Notes: a model not told the origin generated them from the sequence alone. A stretch of DNA of 64,000 nucleotides from Nibribacter koreensis (GCF_039541795.1 NZ_BAABGX010000001.1:1-64000), one strand, 5' to 3'. Counted from the first letter of the stretch, positions 40,814-49,847 are shown. Translations and numbers: made by a program.

Positions 40814-42274
40814 TTACTTGGACACTATTTTAATCAACGTGCCGGCGGCCAACTGGTCATTTAACTGCATGCCGTTCAAGATGGCCAGTTCTTCATGGCG
40901 GGCCTGCGGCATCTGGAACGAGGTCAGGGCCTGCGCCAGCGTAGACGCTCTGGCCACGGTCTTAATGCGCACGCGCTCTGGCAGACGACCAATTTTCTCA
41001 GGGTCGGTGAGGGTCTTGAAGTTCTGCATGGTGTTAGAGAACGTAGGCGCATGGGCGTTAAAGTCTTGCGCCGATGTCACCCCAAAAATGCCGTAAATAT
41101 TGCCCCCGTACTGGATTAAGTAGATCATAGCCCGTACCTGCGCCTGTTGCTGCTGCTGCTGGGCTTCTTGTGAGGGTTTCTGGTCAGCCACCATGGCAAT
41201 GGCCGGCAAGCCGTTCACGGTTACTTTTTTAGACTCCAAAGGCTGTAGCTGGTACTTGGTTACCACCTCTTGCGCGGCAGACTCCAAGGCCGTGCCGGGC
41301 ACCAAGGTCAAGAACATTAAGGCTTTTCCGTCTTTAGGGGCCATCTGCACTTGTTGCGGAGTATTTTGGTACTGCCAAGCCTGCGGGATGGGGAACTGGA
41401 ACTTAAGCTCTGGGTGATAAAACACTTGGTTCTCCACGAAGCCCTGTTTAGGATCCTCACCGTAGATGATGCCGTCAATCAGTTTTAAGAAGCTGTTGCG
41501 GTTCTCTTTTAAGGGCGTATTAACCTGTTGTTTCCATTGGGCGGCTAGTTGTTTAACGGTGGTGTAGCGGTCGCCGGGATTGGGGTGAGAAGACAAGAAA
41601 TCTGGCAGTTCCTGGGCACCTGCCTTGGCGCTACTGCGTTGCAAAGTCTGAAAGAAGTCGGCCATGTGCGTAGCGTCATACCCAATCTTGGTAGAATATT
41701 CCACGCCCAGCTCATCACTTTCGCGCTCATCATCGCGCCCAAATTTCAAGAACATGAGACTGGCGCCCTGTGACAGGGTTTCGCCCATCTGTGCTACTTG
41801 TGGGCTTAGGATCATGCCGCCTAGTAGAAGTCCCTGCGTTAAGGTTGCCTTGGTTTGCTGAGAAGCCGAGTGGCGGGCGGTTATGTGCCCAATCTCGTGG
41901 CCCAGCACGCCGGCAAACTGCGCCTCATTGTTCATGTGCGCCATGATGCCGCGCGTAAAATACACATAGCCACCAGGTACGGCAAAGGCATTGATGACTT
42001 CAGAATCTAGTACCCTAAAGGTGTATTTCAAGTCTTTCCTATGCGAAACGGCTCCCATTTGTTCGCCTTTCTCCTGGATAAACTTCTGCATTGCCGGGTC
42101 ATTGTACAAGCCAAACTGCGCCACAATTTGGGGGTCTGCCTGTAGGCCCATGGCCTCTTCCTGCCCTTCAGAAACTATCATTACTTCTTTCTTGCCAGTG
42201 ACAGGATTGGTGGCGCAGGAGTTGAAGAGTAAAAGCGCCGCCAGGGCACTGCTGTAGAATATGTTCTTTTTCAT
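40814..42274 (-). CDS. M48 family metalloprotease, lipoprotein (BepA-like)
   Basis: 486 residues. Lipoprotein signal ALAALLLFNSC. The M48 zinc motif HEIGH lies in GVLGHEIGHITARHSAS (~135), with the third ligand Glu in DDERESDELG. The C-terminal ~200 residues are periplasmic, with a final LysM-like segment (TLAQALTSFQMPQ, ILNGMQLNDQLAAGTLIKI). BepA-type enzymes act in outer-membrane quality control. Monocistronic, ending just after repeat A copy 15. Confidence 0.9.
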   Translation of the reverse strand: MKKNIFYSSALAALLLFNSCATNPVTGKKEVMIVSEGQEEAMGLQADPQIVAQFGLYNDPAMQKFIQEKGEQMGAVSHRKDLKYTFRVLDSEVINAFAVPGGYVYFTRGIMAHMNNEAQFAGVLGHEIGHITARHSASQQTKATLTQGLLLGGMILSPQVAQMGETLSQGASLMFLKFGRDDERESDELGVEYSTKIGYDATHMADFFQTLQRSSAKAGAQELPDFLSSHPNPGDRYTTVKQLAAQWKQQVNTPLKENRNSFLKLIDGIIYGEDPKQGFVENQVFYHPELKFQFPIPQAWQYQNTPQQVQMAPKDGKALMFLTLVPGTALESAAQEVVTKYQLQPLESKKVTVNGLPAIAMVADQKPSQEAQQQQQQAQVRAMIYLIQYGGNIYGIFGVTSAQDFNAHAPTFSNTMQNFKTLTDPEKIGRLPERVRIKTVARASTLAQALTSFQMPQARHEELAILNGMQLNDQLAAGTLIKIVSK

Positions 42275-42622
42275 AGTTGCGTAGTGTTAGGGGTTGCGTT
42301 GTCTGGTTGCTAGTGCGCTTCTATAAGTGCAATATTTCTCTTGCAACGGCTTAACGCTCTTTAGGTTTCGTGGGGTGATTTTAGAGCGCAGAACAAGGCT
42401 TTTAGCGAGGAGAAATTGGAGGTGATTCTTTGCAGCTGAGGCGCTTGTTCTTACTTAATTTCAACTTGACTGCGCGGGCACTGGCGGTGGAACCTAATTA
42501 AAAGTACAACCCAAGGAATAGGATATAGGGTAAGATGAAGGATTTTCTACGGCAGAAAGGCCCCGAGACTGGCAGAATTTCGCTAATTTCCTGCACTCAT
42601 TTGCGTTTTAACCCTTGCTCAC
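42275..42622. other. Intergenic region upstream of hutU
   Basis: A 350-bp divergent spacer between the M48 gene and hutU. I find no repeat A copy, no convincing promoter box, no riboswitch-like structure and no ORF. Promoters for both genes must lie here. Confidence 0.5.
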
Positions 42623-44335
42623 ATGGAACTTGTAAATGCCCCGGCACCCGCTGTCTACTCTAACCTGACGGTAGAAGAATTCATCCAGAAATACGCCAAC
42701 CATCCTGTCTACACGCCGCCCACCGGCCCAGAATTGAACGCCAAAAACTGGCAGTCAGAATCTGCCCTGCGCATGTTCTTGAACAACCTCACCGCCGAGG
42801 TGGCCGAGGACCCCGAGAAACTAGTGGTCTACGGAGGCATTGGTCAGGCCGCACGTACGCCGGCAGACGCCCGCAAGATTGTGGAGTTGTTGTTGACCTT
42901 GGAAGAGGACGAGAGTCTATTGGTGCAGTCTGGCAAGCCCGTGGGCAAGATACGGTCCCACGCAGAGGCGCCACGCGTCCTCATTGCCAACAGTAACTTG
43001 GTGCCGCATTGGGCCACTTGGGAGCACTTCAATAACCTGCGCGAGCGTGGCCTGATGATGTACGGCCAGATGACCGCCGGAAGCTGGATTTACATTGGCA
43101 CCCAAGGCATCCTGCAAGGCACCTATGAAACCTTTGCGGCCTGTGGCAGAATCCATTTTGGCGGTGATTTGCGCCACCGGTTGGTAGTGACGGGTGGTTT
43201 AGGCGGCATGGGCGGGGCTCAGCCCTTGGCGGCCACTATTGCCGGTGCCACTTTCTTAGGAGTGGACATTGACCCAGAGCGCATCAAAAAGCGCCTGGAG
43301 ACCCGCTACATAGACAAGATGACCTATGACTATAACGAGGCCATGCGACTGGTGCTGGCGGCGCAAGCCAAAGGCGAAGCCATCTCAGTGGGCTTGGTAG
43401 GCGACATAGGCGATGTGCTGGAACGCATGATTCAGGACAACATCACGCCAGATGTGTTGACGGATCAGACCTCGGCGCATGATCCCATTAACGGCTATGT
43501 GCCCAATGGCATGACCTTGCCAGAGGCGAAGAGATTGAGAGAAGAAGACCCAGCGGCATATAAAGAGAAATCCCTGAAGAGCATGGCCCGCCACGTGCAC
43601 TTTATGCTTGAACTGAAAAACCGCGGCGCCAGAACCTTTGACTACGGCAACAACCTGCGCGAATTTGCCATGCAGGGCGGCGAGAAGGATGCGTTCCAGA
43701 TTCAGGGCTTCGTGCCGGAGTATATGCGCCCGCTGTTCTGCGAAGGCAAAGGTCCGTTCAGATGGGCCGCTTTGTCTGGTGACCCAGAAGATATTAGGGT
43801 AACCGATGAGGCCTTGAAAGAACTGTTCCCAGAGAACACCCACATGATTAACTGGCTGGAGCAGGCGCAGGAGAAGGTAGCCTTCCAGGGATTGCCATGC
43901 CGCATCTGCTGGCTGGGCATGGGCGAACGCGAAAAAGCTGGCTTGCTCTTCAACCAACTGGTGCGCGAAGGCAAGGTGAAGGCGCCTATCGTAATTGGCC
44001 GTGACCATTTGGACTGCGGTTCGGTGGCCTCGCCGTACCGCGAGACCGAAGGCATGTTGGACGGTTCTGACGCCGTTTCTGACTGGCCTTTGCTCAACCT
44101 GATGGCCAACACCAGCGGCGGCGCTACCTGGGTGTCATTCCACCACGGCGGCGGCGTAGGCATTGGCTACTCACAGCACGCGGGCATGGTGATTCTGGCA
44201 GACGGCACAGACCGTGCCGATCGTTGTCTGCGCCGCGTTCTGCACAATGACCCGGCCATGGGTATCTTCCGTCACGCAGATGCGGGCTATGAAACTGCTC
44301 AAGAGAACGCTGAGAAATTCGGTCTGAACGTATAA
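42623..44335 (+). CDS. hutU: Urocanate hydratase
   Basis: 570 residues, close to the usual ~557. It hydrates urocanate to 4-imidazolone-5-propionate in histidine degradation, using tightly bound NAD+ as an electrophile. The NAD-binding GGLGGMGGAQP loop (~190), the active-site region GLPCRICWLGMGEREKAG (~430) and DHLDCGSVASPYRETE (~465) are all present. First gene of hutU-hutI-hutG on the plus strand. The downstream gap holds repeat A copy 16 nested in a terminator, so hutI may be transcribed separately. Confidence 0.96.
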   Translation: MELVNAPAPAVYSNLTVEEFIQKYANHPVYTPPTGPELNAKNWQSESALRMFLNNLTAEVAEDPEKLVVYGGIGQAARTPADARKIVELLLTLEEDESLLVQSGKPVGKIRSHAEAPRVLIANSNLVPHWATWEHFNNLRERGLMMYGQMTAGSWIYIGTQGILQGTYETFAACGRIHFGGDLRHRLVVTGGLGGMGGAQPLAATIAGATFLGVDIDPERIKKRLETRYIDKMTYDYNEAMRLVLAAQAKGEAISVGLVGDIGDVLERMIQDNITPDVLTDQTSAHDPINGYVPNGMTLPEAKRLREEDPAAYKEKSLKSMARHVHFMLELKNRGARTFDYGNNLREFAMQGGEKDAFQIQGFVPEYMRPLFCEGKGPFRWAALSGDPEDIRVTDEALKELFPENTHMINWLEQAQEKVAFQGLPCRICWLGMGEREKAGLLFNQLVREGKVKAPIVIGRDHLDCGSVASPYRETEGMLDGSDAVSDWPLLNLMANTSGGATWVSFHHGGGVGIGYSQHAGMVILADGTDRADRCLRRVLHNDPAMGIFRHADAGYETAQENAEKFGLNV

Positions 44336-44350
44336 GAAATACCTGTGATG

Positions 44351-44405
44351 AGCCTTTCCGTTTTTGGCCTGTTTTCTCGTAAACAGACTAAAAACGGAAA
44401 GGCTT
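44351..44405 (+). terminator. hutU terminator with repeat A copy 16 in its loop
   Basis: Outer stem AGCCTTTC (44351-44358) and GAAAGGCT (44397-44404) followed by TTTTT makes a textbook intrinsic terminator whose loop is the 38-bp repeat A core (44359-44396). The core arms are CGTTTTTGGCCTGTTTTC and GTAAACAGACTAAAAACG around a small mismatch. Confidence 0.85.
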
Positions 44406-44573
44406 TTTACAAAACTTTATGGTGAATTCTACATGAACCGCTAACCATGTGCAGGGCATCTTGGGGATATCATCATCACGCTAAGCACAGATTAAATCTC
44501 TAGCTACAACAGGCATAGAGCCTGGCACATTTTTAGAACATCCTATTTAATTCTATTACCTTATCCTAAAACT

Positions 44574-45815
44574 ATGGCAAAAGCATCGTTTCTCTTAATC
44601 GGGCCGTTTGCGCAGGCGGTGACCATGGCCGGTTTGTCCCTGAACGGACCTCTGTTGGATGAAGCCCTGCCTATTGCAGAACAAGCCGGGGTTCTGGTGC
44701 ATGACGGGAAAATAGTGAAAATAGAGGCCTTCGCGCACCTGCTCAAAGAAGCCGAAGAACAACTGTATTCCGTTCAATGGATAGAGGAGCCAATGGTGTT
44801 ATTGCCCGGGCTGATTGATGCGCACACGCACCTTTGTTTTGCGGGGTCCAGGGCTAAAGACTACGCTTTGCGCATAGCGGGTAAAACCTACTTAGAGATT
44901 GCCAGAAGCGGCGGCGGCATCCTGGACACCGTGCGCAAAACCAGAAAAGCCAGCCAAGCAGAACTGGAGCAAAGCCTGCTGCAACGCTGTCAACGGCATT
45001 TACAAGAAGGCGTGACCACCTGCGAAGTCAAGAGTGGCTACGGGCTAACCCTGGAGGATGAACTGAAAATGCTGCGCGCCATCCAGAACGTAAGCCAGCA
45101 GCAGCCTTTGGAATTGGTGCCTACCTGCTTGGCGGCGCACATGGTGCCGCCGGAGTTTGAAGATGGGGCCACCTACCTGAAGCATGTAGTGGAAATTTTG
45201 CTGCCCCAGGTAAAAGCCGAAGGCCTAGCCAACCGCGTGGACATTTTCATAGAAGACACCGCCTTTGACGAAGCAGACGCCTTAAGCTACCTGAAAGACG
45301 CCCAGGACCTGGGCTTTGACATCACCGTCCACGCCGACCAATTCTCTACTGGCGGCAGTGAAGTAGCCGCCCGCGTGCATGCTGCCAGCGCTGACCACCT
45401 GGAGGCCAGCGGCGAAGAGGAGATTGATATAATGAAAGAAGCCGGCGTGGTGGCCACCGTTTTGCCAGGTGCTTCGGTAGGTTTGGGCATGCACTACGCT
45501 CCCGCCCGCAAAATGCTGGACGCCGGCCTCTGCGTCGCCATTGCCACGGATTGGAACCCCGGCTCCGCGCCCATGGGCGACTTATTGCTACAAGCCGCCT
45601 TGCTGGGCGCTGCCCAAAAACTTACCATGGCTGAAACCTGGGCCGGCATCACCTTCCGCGCCGCCCACGCTCTTCGCCTATCAGACAGAGGCACCCTGAC
45701 CACCGGTCAACTAGCAGACATGATTGCTTTCAATACTGATGATTACCGGGAGATTCTCTATGTGCAAGGCAAGCTGAAACCAAGCAAGGTTTGGAAGAAG
45801 GGGATATTGGTGTAG
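44574..45815 (+). CDS. hutI: Imidazolonepropionase
   Basis: 413 residues. It hydrolyses 4-imidazolone-5-propionate to N-formimidoyl-L-glutamate. Amidohydrolase metal ligands are visible: HTHLCFAGSR (~85), HADQF (~253) and ATDWNPGSAP (~322). Product-binding segments such as KSGYGLTLEDELKML fit HutI. It lies 240 bp after hutU and about 380 bp before hutG, so the cluster has large gaps filled by repeats rather than a compact operon. Confidence 0.96.
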   Translation: MAKASFLLIGPFAQAVTMAGLSLNGPLLDEALPIAEQAGVLVHDGKIVKIEAFAHLLKEAEEQLYSVQWIEEPMVLLPGLIDAHTHLCFAGSRAKDYALRIAGKTYLEIARSGGGILDTVRKTRKASQAELEQSLLQRCQRHLQEGVTTCEVKSGYGLTLEDELKMLRAIQNVSQQQPLELVPTCLAAHMVPPEFEDGATYLKHVVEILLPQVKAEGLANRVDIFIEDTAFDEADALSYLKDAQDLGFDITVHADQFSTGGSEVAARVHAASADHLEASGEEEIDIMKEAGVVATVLPGASVGLGMHYAPARKMLDAGLCVAIATDWNPGSAPMGDLLLQAALLGAAQKLTMAETWAGITFRAAHALRLSDRGTLTTGQLADMIAFNTDDYREILYVQGKLKPSKVWKKGILV

Positions 45816-45824
45816 TATAGGAGA

Positions 45825-45852
45825 CACAAGATTTAAGACACAAGACAAAAGA
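45825..45852. repeat. AGACACAAGA short direct repeats
   Basis: AGACACAAGA is repeated at about 45825 and 45837, followed by the related ACAAGACAAAAGAC. The reverse-complement pattern CTTGTGTCT occurs at 62841-62866. A low-complexity motif that recurs after gene ends. Confidence 0.5.
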
Positions 45853-45890
45853 CCCACAGGTTGTGAGGAGGTTCTTTTCTAGAAAGCACT

Positions 45891-46043
45891 TCCTTCTTTT
45901 CTTGTCATCCTGAAAGGGCTATGTGGGCAAACTAAACACGCAGTAGCAATGAAACAATCATCTCTATAACTTTTAATAATGGAGTAAACTCACTGAAAAG
46001 GCGCTACTACAGCTTGCCCACAAGGTTCTTTCAGAATGACAAA
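45891..46043. repeat. Repeat B copy 2 (MITE-like inverted repeat)
   Basis: Left arm CTTGTCATCCTGAAAGGGCT then ATGTGGGCAAAC (45901-45932), right arm GCTTGCCCACAAGGTTCTTT then CAGAATGACAAAG (46012-46043). The arms are near reverse complements and match those of the copy at 9160-9264. The 80-bp centre is AT-rich and longer than in copy 1. There is no ORF. Confidence 0.8.
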
Positions 46044-46083
46044 GTGGGTGAATTACCTTTAGAAATTACCATGGCAAATTTTG

Positions 46084-46131
46084 CTGACTGTTTTTGGCCT
46101 GTTTTCTAGAAAACAGGCCAAAAACAGTCAG
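46084..46131. repeat. Repeat A copy 17 with extended arms
   Basis: A perfect palindrome core (46089-46126): TGTTTTTGGCCTGTTTTC, TA centre, exact reverse complement. CG ends are replaced by TG/CA, extended by CTGAC and GTCAG. The most symmetrical copy of the TG/CA type. Confidence 0.92.
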
Positions 46132-46196
46132 ACTTTAATAAAAATCAACCTGCATTTAAGCAACTTAACTATCGTTACAATACATAACCAAGCCCC

Positions 46197-47174
46197 ATGT
46201 ACAAACCCACAGACGCCCAGACCTGGAAAGGAAGAGTAGATGCAGCAGATGGTGAGTTGGGCTTGCGCTGGCACCAGGTCATGCAATTGCTCAGGCTGTC
46301 GCCGGACCAGGAATTGCCACAGGTGGCGCCGGGCAGGCGGGGGGTTGCTTTCTTGGGGTTCTGCTGTGATGAGGGCGTGCGCCGGAACCAGGGCAGGGTA
46401 GGGGCCGCCAGTGCGCCGCCGTTGATTCGGCAAGCCATGGCGTCCTTCGCGAACCACTTATCTAGCAATTATTCCCTTCATGATGCGGGTGATGTGCTAG
46501 TGTTGAATCAGCATCTAGAAGAAGCGCAGATGCAATTGGGCAAGAAGGTCCAAGCCTTACAGGAGCATGGGTACAAAACCATTGTCTTAGGCGGAGGGCA
46601 CGAAACGGCGTATGGGCATTTTCTGGGCTTGCAATCTGGATTGCAGGGAGAGGAGACATTGGGTATCATCAACTTTGATGCCCATTTTGACTTGCGCAGT
46701 TATGCCAATCAACCTAGTTCCGGAACGCCTTTTTTGCAGATAGCAGATGCCTTAGAAAAGCAGAACAAAGACTTTAACTACCTCTGTCTGGGCATTCAGG
46801 AATATGGCAACACGCGGGCCTTGTTCAACACCGCAAAAAACCTGGGTACAGAATATGTACTGGCGCAGGACTTGCATATGTTCAAAGCCGAGGCTCTAAA
46901 AACCGACGTGCAGGCCTTTCTATCCAAAGTAGACAAAGTGTATGTGAGCATTGATTTAGACGTCTTCGCGGCGGGGTATGCGCCTGGGGTGAGTGCCCCG
47001 GCGGCCATGGGCGTTCAACCAGACATTGTGCTGTTGCTCTTGCAAGAGATAATGAAATCTGGGAAGGTGCTGAGCCTGGATGTGGTGGAGCTGAATCCTC
47101 AGTTTGACATAGACAGCAGAACGGCCAAATTAGCAGCCTCGCTCATCTACCACAGCGTTATGAATTGGCGTTAG
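46197..47174 (+). CDS. hutG: Formimidoylglutamase (arginase/ureohydrolase family)
   Basis: 325 residues. It hydrolyses N-formimidoyl-L-glutamate to glutamate and formamide, the last step of the pathway. Mn2+-binding motifs: GGGHETAYGH (~137), NFDAHFDLR (~160) and SIDLDVFAAGYAPG (~250). The context after hutU and hutI makes HutG the best call over agmatinase. Its 3' end overlaps the convergent EcsC gene by 17 bp. Confidence 0.93.
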   Translation: MYKPTDAQTWKGRVDAADGELGLRWHQVMQLLRLSPDQELPQVAPGRRGVAFLGFCCDEGVRRNQGRVGAASAPPLIRQAMASFANHLSSNYSLHDAGDVLVLNQHLEEAQMQLGKKVQALQEHGYKTIVLGGGHETAYGHFLGLQSGLQGEETLGIINFDAHFDLRSYANQPSSGTPFLQIADALEKQNKDFNYLCLGIQEYGNTRALFNTAKNLGTEYVLAQDLHMFKAEALKTDVQAFLSKVDKVYVSIDLDVFAAGYAPGVSAPAAMGVQPDIVLLLLQEIMKSGKVLSLDVVELNPQFDIDSRTAKLAASLIYHSVMNWR

Positions 47175-47922
47175 TAGCCGTGGGCAGGTGCAGGGTTTCT
47201 TTGTAGCGCATGCGGTAGGCGTTGAGCGCGGTGGTACCCAGTTTCTGCAGCAACATGTAATTGGCTACCGCGCCCACGGGGGCGCCGATGATGGGAATAA
47301 ATTGCGCCATCTTGGCCAGGTCAATGTAGTCGCGGTACTCTTGCTGGAAGGTGCGCCAGTCAAACTGATTGATGTCCTCGGGGAGGTGCTGTTTCTGGGT
47401 TTCCCAATCCACCATCTGCAAGTACACCTCGCGGCGGTGCTGGTGACTGCTGAACGCCAGCTGGAAGATGTGCAGTAAATACACCCGCTCCCTGTAGTCA
47501 CGCACGTCAAACCCCGACAGGCTACCTATCTCAAACAGCAGTTTCAGTTTCAGGCTCAACAGCAGTGGGAAGTCGGCCAAACCCAGTAGGATACCGCCGG
47601 CGCCTGTGATGCCTCCCTCGGCGGCGGCTGTCTTTTTATAGAACTCAATGCGCTCTATCACCGCGGCTTCCTGGGCCTGCAGGCTGGAATAGGAAACCGG
47701 CGGCCGGGACGTAATCTTCGCCCCAAACAGCACGGCCTTAATCATTTGCCTCAAGGTAGTGGTGATGCCCTTATGGACCTTCTCCGGAATGAAGCTGTTT
47801 ACCTTCTTTTGGAAACGGGCCGCCAACTGGTTGATGATAGTAGGCCGACGGAGCATCTGCTCCTGCCATGCTCGCAACTCATGCATGACCTGTTGCTCAT
47901 ACTGGTGGTGTTCCATTTCCAT
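47158..47922 (-). CDS. EcsC family protein
   Basis: 254 residues. An amphipathic N-terminal region is followed by a Gly/Ala-rich hydrophobic part (AAAEGGITGAGGILLGLADFP, ~105) and a second one near IPIIGAPVGAVANYMLLQKLG (~215), both typical of EcsC (PF12787). EcsC of Bacillus belongs to an ABC-transporter locus, but no ABC gene is adjacent here and the role is unknown. The stop overlaps the end of hutG by 17 bp on the other strand. Confidence 0.82.
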   Translation of the reverse strand: MEMEHHQYEQQVMHELRAWQEQMLRRPTIINQLAARFQKKVNSFIPEKVHKGITTTLRQMIKAVLFGAKITSRPPVSYSSLQAQEAAVIERIEFYKKTAAAEGGITGAGGILLGLADFPLLLSLKLKLLFEIGSLSGFDVRDYRERVYLLHIFQLAFSSHQHRREVYLQMVDWETQKQHLPEDINQFDWRTFQQEYRDYIDLAKMAQFIPIIGAPVGAVANYMLLQKLGTTALNAYRMRYKETLHLPTATNANS

Positions 47923-47986
47923 TGAATTTCCTTGAGTTTACCGCGGTACCATCCCTCAAAACGCCGCTTGAATTTGTGAAGTTTTA

Positions 47987-48604
47987 TTAGTCGCTAGTTC
48001 CTAACTCAATTCCTAACTCAATTCTTAACTCCAAAATCTTATAGCCTGTGTCGCAATTCAATTGGAGTTGGTTTTCTTCCAAAACTTCCATCTCCCAAAT
48101 GACTGAAGGAATCTGAGTTTTTAACTCAATGATGGTAAGACCTACAGTGTCAAAATACAAGAGAGACGAGTGAGGACTTTTGGTTGAGTCCCATTGTTGG
48201 AGGAATATGCCGTCTTTATAGTGAAAGAACCAGTCTCCAAATGTTTTGCCATCAAAATCATGGAGTAATGGCTCACTTTTAACTGAAAAATAGCCCGGTC
48301 CGAATCGAATCTCACCTTCAAGGTTTTGGAACAGTTTGATGGAATTCATTTCAGTCCAATAGGTCCATTGCTCTATTGTGCTGGATTTAGTCAATTGGGC
48401 TTTCATTCGGAGCTTTTCTCCTTTAGTCCATGAAAATCTTTGGTAGACCGAGAGGAAGCTTGCAGGAATCATTAAAAGAAGTCCTCCTAGCAGAATTATG
48501 GGAGTGAATAATAAAGACAAAAAGTGAAAGGAGAAGCTTTTTAAACTTCTCCTTCCTTCTGGCTTACTAACTAAGCCTGATTCTTTTACTTTTATTTGAC
48601 TCAA
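47987..48604 (-). CDS. AT-rich hypothetical membrane-anchored protein
   Basis: 205 residues with a TTG start at 48604 (uncertain). There is one N-terminal hydrophobic segment (~23-50, SFHFLSLLFTPIILLGGLLL), then a soluble strand-rich domain (WTYWTEMNSIKLFQNLEGEI, FGPGYFSVKSEPLL). The last residues are an in-frame repeat (IELGIELG) from a 12-bp tandem repeat. No family is recognised. AT-rich codon use compared with neighbours suggests acquired DNA. Confidence 0.6.
   Translation of the reverse strand: MSQIKVKESGLVSKPEGRRSLKSFSFHFLSLLFTPIILLGGLLLMIPASFLSVYQRFSWTKGEKLRMKAQLTKSSTIEQWTYWTEMNSIKLFQNLEGEIRFGPGYFSVKSEPLLHDFDGKTFGDWFFHYKDGIFLQQWDSTKSPHSSLLYFDTVGLTIIELKTQIPSVIWEMEVLEENQLQLNCDTGYKILELRIELGIELGTSD
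47995..48031. repeat. 12-bp tandem repeat at the 3' end of a gene
   Basis: Three imperfect copies of CAATTCCTAACT, in frame with the minus-strand gene, which they extend as repeated E-L-G-I. Copy number could vary by slippage and would change the C-terminus in 4-residue steps. Confidence 0.75.
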
Positions 48605-48636
48605 TGATTAGTGGCTAGAAGACACTGCCTAATTAC

Positions 48637-49800
48637 CTATTTACTGCGTTTCCCGCCTCTGGTGCCCGCGGTGCGTTTGGCTGGGCCAGAAGCTTTAGAC
48701 TTGCGGTTGGCCGCTGACTTAGGATTGCCCGGATTAGCCAATGGTCTTGAGCCAGTTTTGGTAGGCGCCGCGCTTTTGGGTCCTCTGGTAGAAGCGGGTT
48801 TTGGTCTGCCGGTGGCTTCTGCCTTCGGTTTGCCAGCGCCTGTTCCGGTGCCGGTTTTCTTGGCCGGGTACTTGGCCTTGCGCTCAAAGTATTCACGTTT
48901 TACTTCTCCGGGCAGGGTGCGCTTGTGCTCAGAGGCCGGAAGCGACTGCTGAGGTTTGGCGTAGTGTACCTTCACGCCAAACTCTTCCTCTTCGCGAAGG
49001 TCTGAGAAGTCGTTCTCAGCTTCCTCAGCGGCCTGTTTGGCGGTGGTTCTTGTCTTAGCCGAAGCCTCTTCGGTTTTGGAAGAATCTGATACTGCTTCCA
49101 ACAAACCTTTCATCTCATCCGGTGACAAATGACGCCAATGGCCGGTAGGCAAGTCGGCTAGCTTCACGTTCATGATGCGCGTCCGCTTCAAGCTGGTGGC
49201 CTTGTATTCCAAGGCTTCGCACATGCGGCGCACCTGGCGGTTCCAGCCCTGCGTGAGCACAATGGTAAAGCTTTTGATGCCGCGTTTCTGCACGAAGCAC
49301 TTCTTGGTCACGCCTTCAAACAAACGCACGCCGTTGCTCATCTTGGCAATGAACTCATCGGTCACGGGCTTATCTACCGTCACCAGATACTCCTTGTCAT
49401 GATTGTTGTCGGCGCGCAGAATCTTGTTCACCAAATCCCCGTCATTGGTCAGGAAAATCAGCCCCTCAGTAGGGTTGTCCAGACGACCGATGGGGAAGAT
49501 GCGTTTGGGATAGCCGATGAAGTCAATGATGTTGGTTTTGTCCTTCGGGTCTGTGGTGGAGGTCACCCCGGCCGGCTTGTTGAAGGCCAACACGATAGGG
49601 CGGTCCGACGGCTTCTTGGACTTGATGGTTTCGCCGTCCACTGCCACTACGTCGCCGGGTTTCACAGAGGCCCCCATTTTGGGGATGCGGTCATTGATGG
49701 TCACGCGGCCTTCTTCAATGTAGCGGTCGGCCTCTCTTCTAGAGCAGAAGCCAGAGTCACTGATGTATTTATTTAAGCGTACTTGTTCGTCTTTTGACAT
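48637..49800 (-). CDS. rluF: RluF-like 23S rRNA pseudouridine synthase with basic tail
   Basis: 387 residues. An N-terminal S4 domain (LNKYISDSGFCSRREADRYI) is followed by the RsuA/RluB-F catalytic domain. The catalytic Asp is in GRLDNPTEGLIFL, and the segments NHDKEYLVTVDKPV and TQGWNRQVRRMCEALEY match RluF (which targets U2604). The last ~140 residues are a Lys/Ala/Pro/Gly-rich, probably disordered basic tail that likely aids rRNA binding and makes the protein longer than E. coli RluF (~290). Confidence 0.88.
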   Translation of the reverse strand: MSKDEQVRLNKYISDSGFCSRREADRYIEEGRVTINDRIPKMGASVKPGDVVAVDGETIKSKKPSDRPIVLAFNKPAGVTSTTDPKDKTNIIDFIGYPKRIFPIGRLDNPTEGLIFLTNDGDLVNKILRADNNHDKEYLVTVDKPVTDEFIAKMSNGVRLFEGVTKKCFVQKRGIKSFTIVLTQGWNRQVRRMCEALEYKATSLKRTRIMNVKLADLPTGHWRHLSPDEMKGLLEAVSDSSKTEEASAKTRTTAKQAAEEAENDFSDLREEEEFGVKVHYAKPQQSLPASEHKRTLPGEVKREYFERKAKYPAKKTGTGTGAGKPKAEATGRPKPASTRGPKSAAPTKTGSRPLANPGNPKSAANRKSKASGPAKRTAGTRGGKRSK

Positions 49801-49847
49801 GGTGATGTGATTCTTGGGTGATAGAATGTTGCGCGGGTGACTCCTCT

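Noticed and set aside
43385..44008. A 207-codon frame antisense to hutU
   Set aside because: The hutU reading is certain; the antisense frame has no domain or start context.
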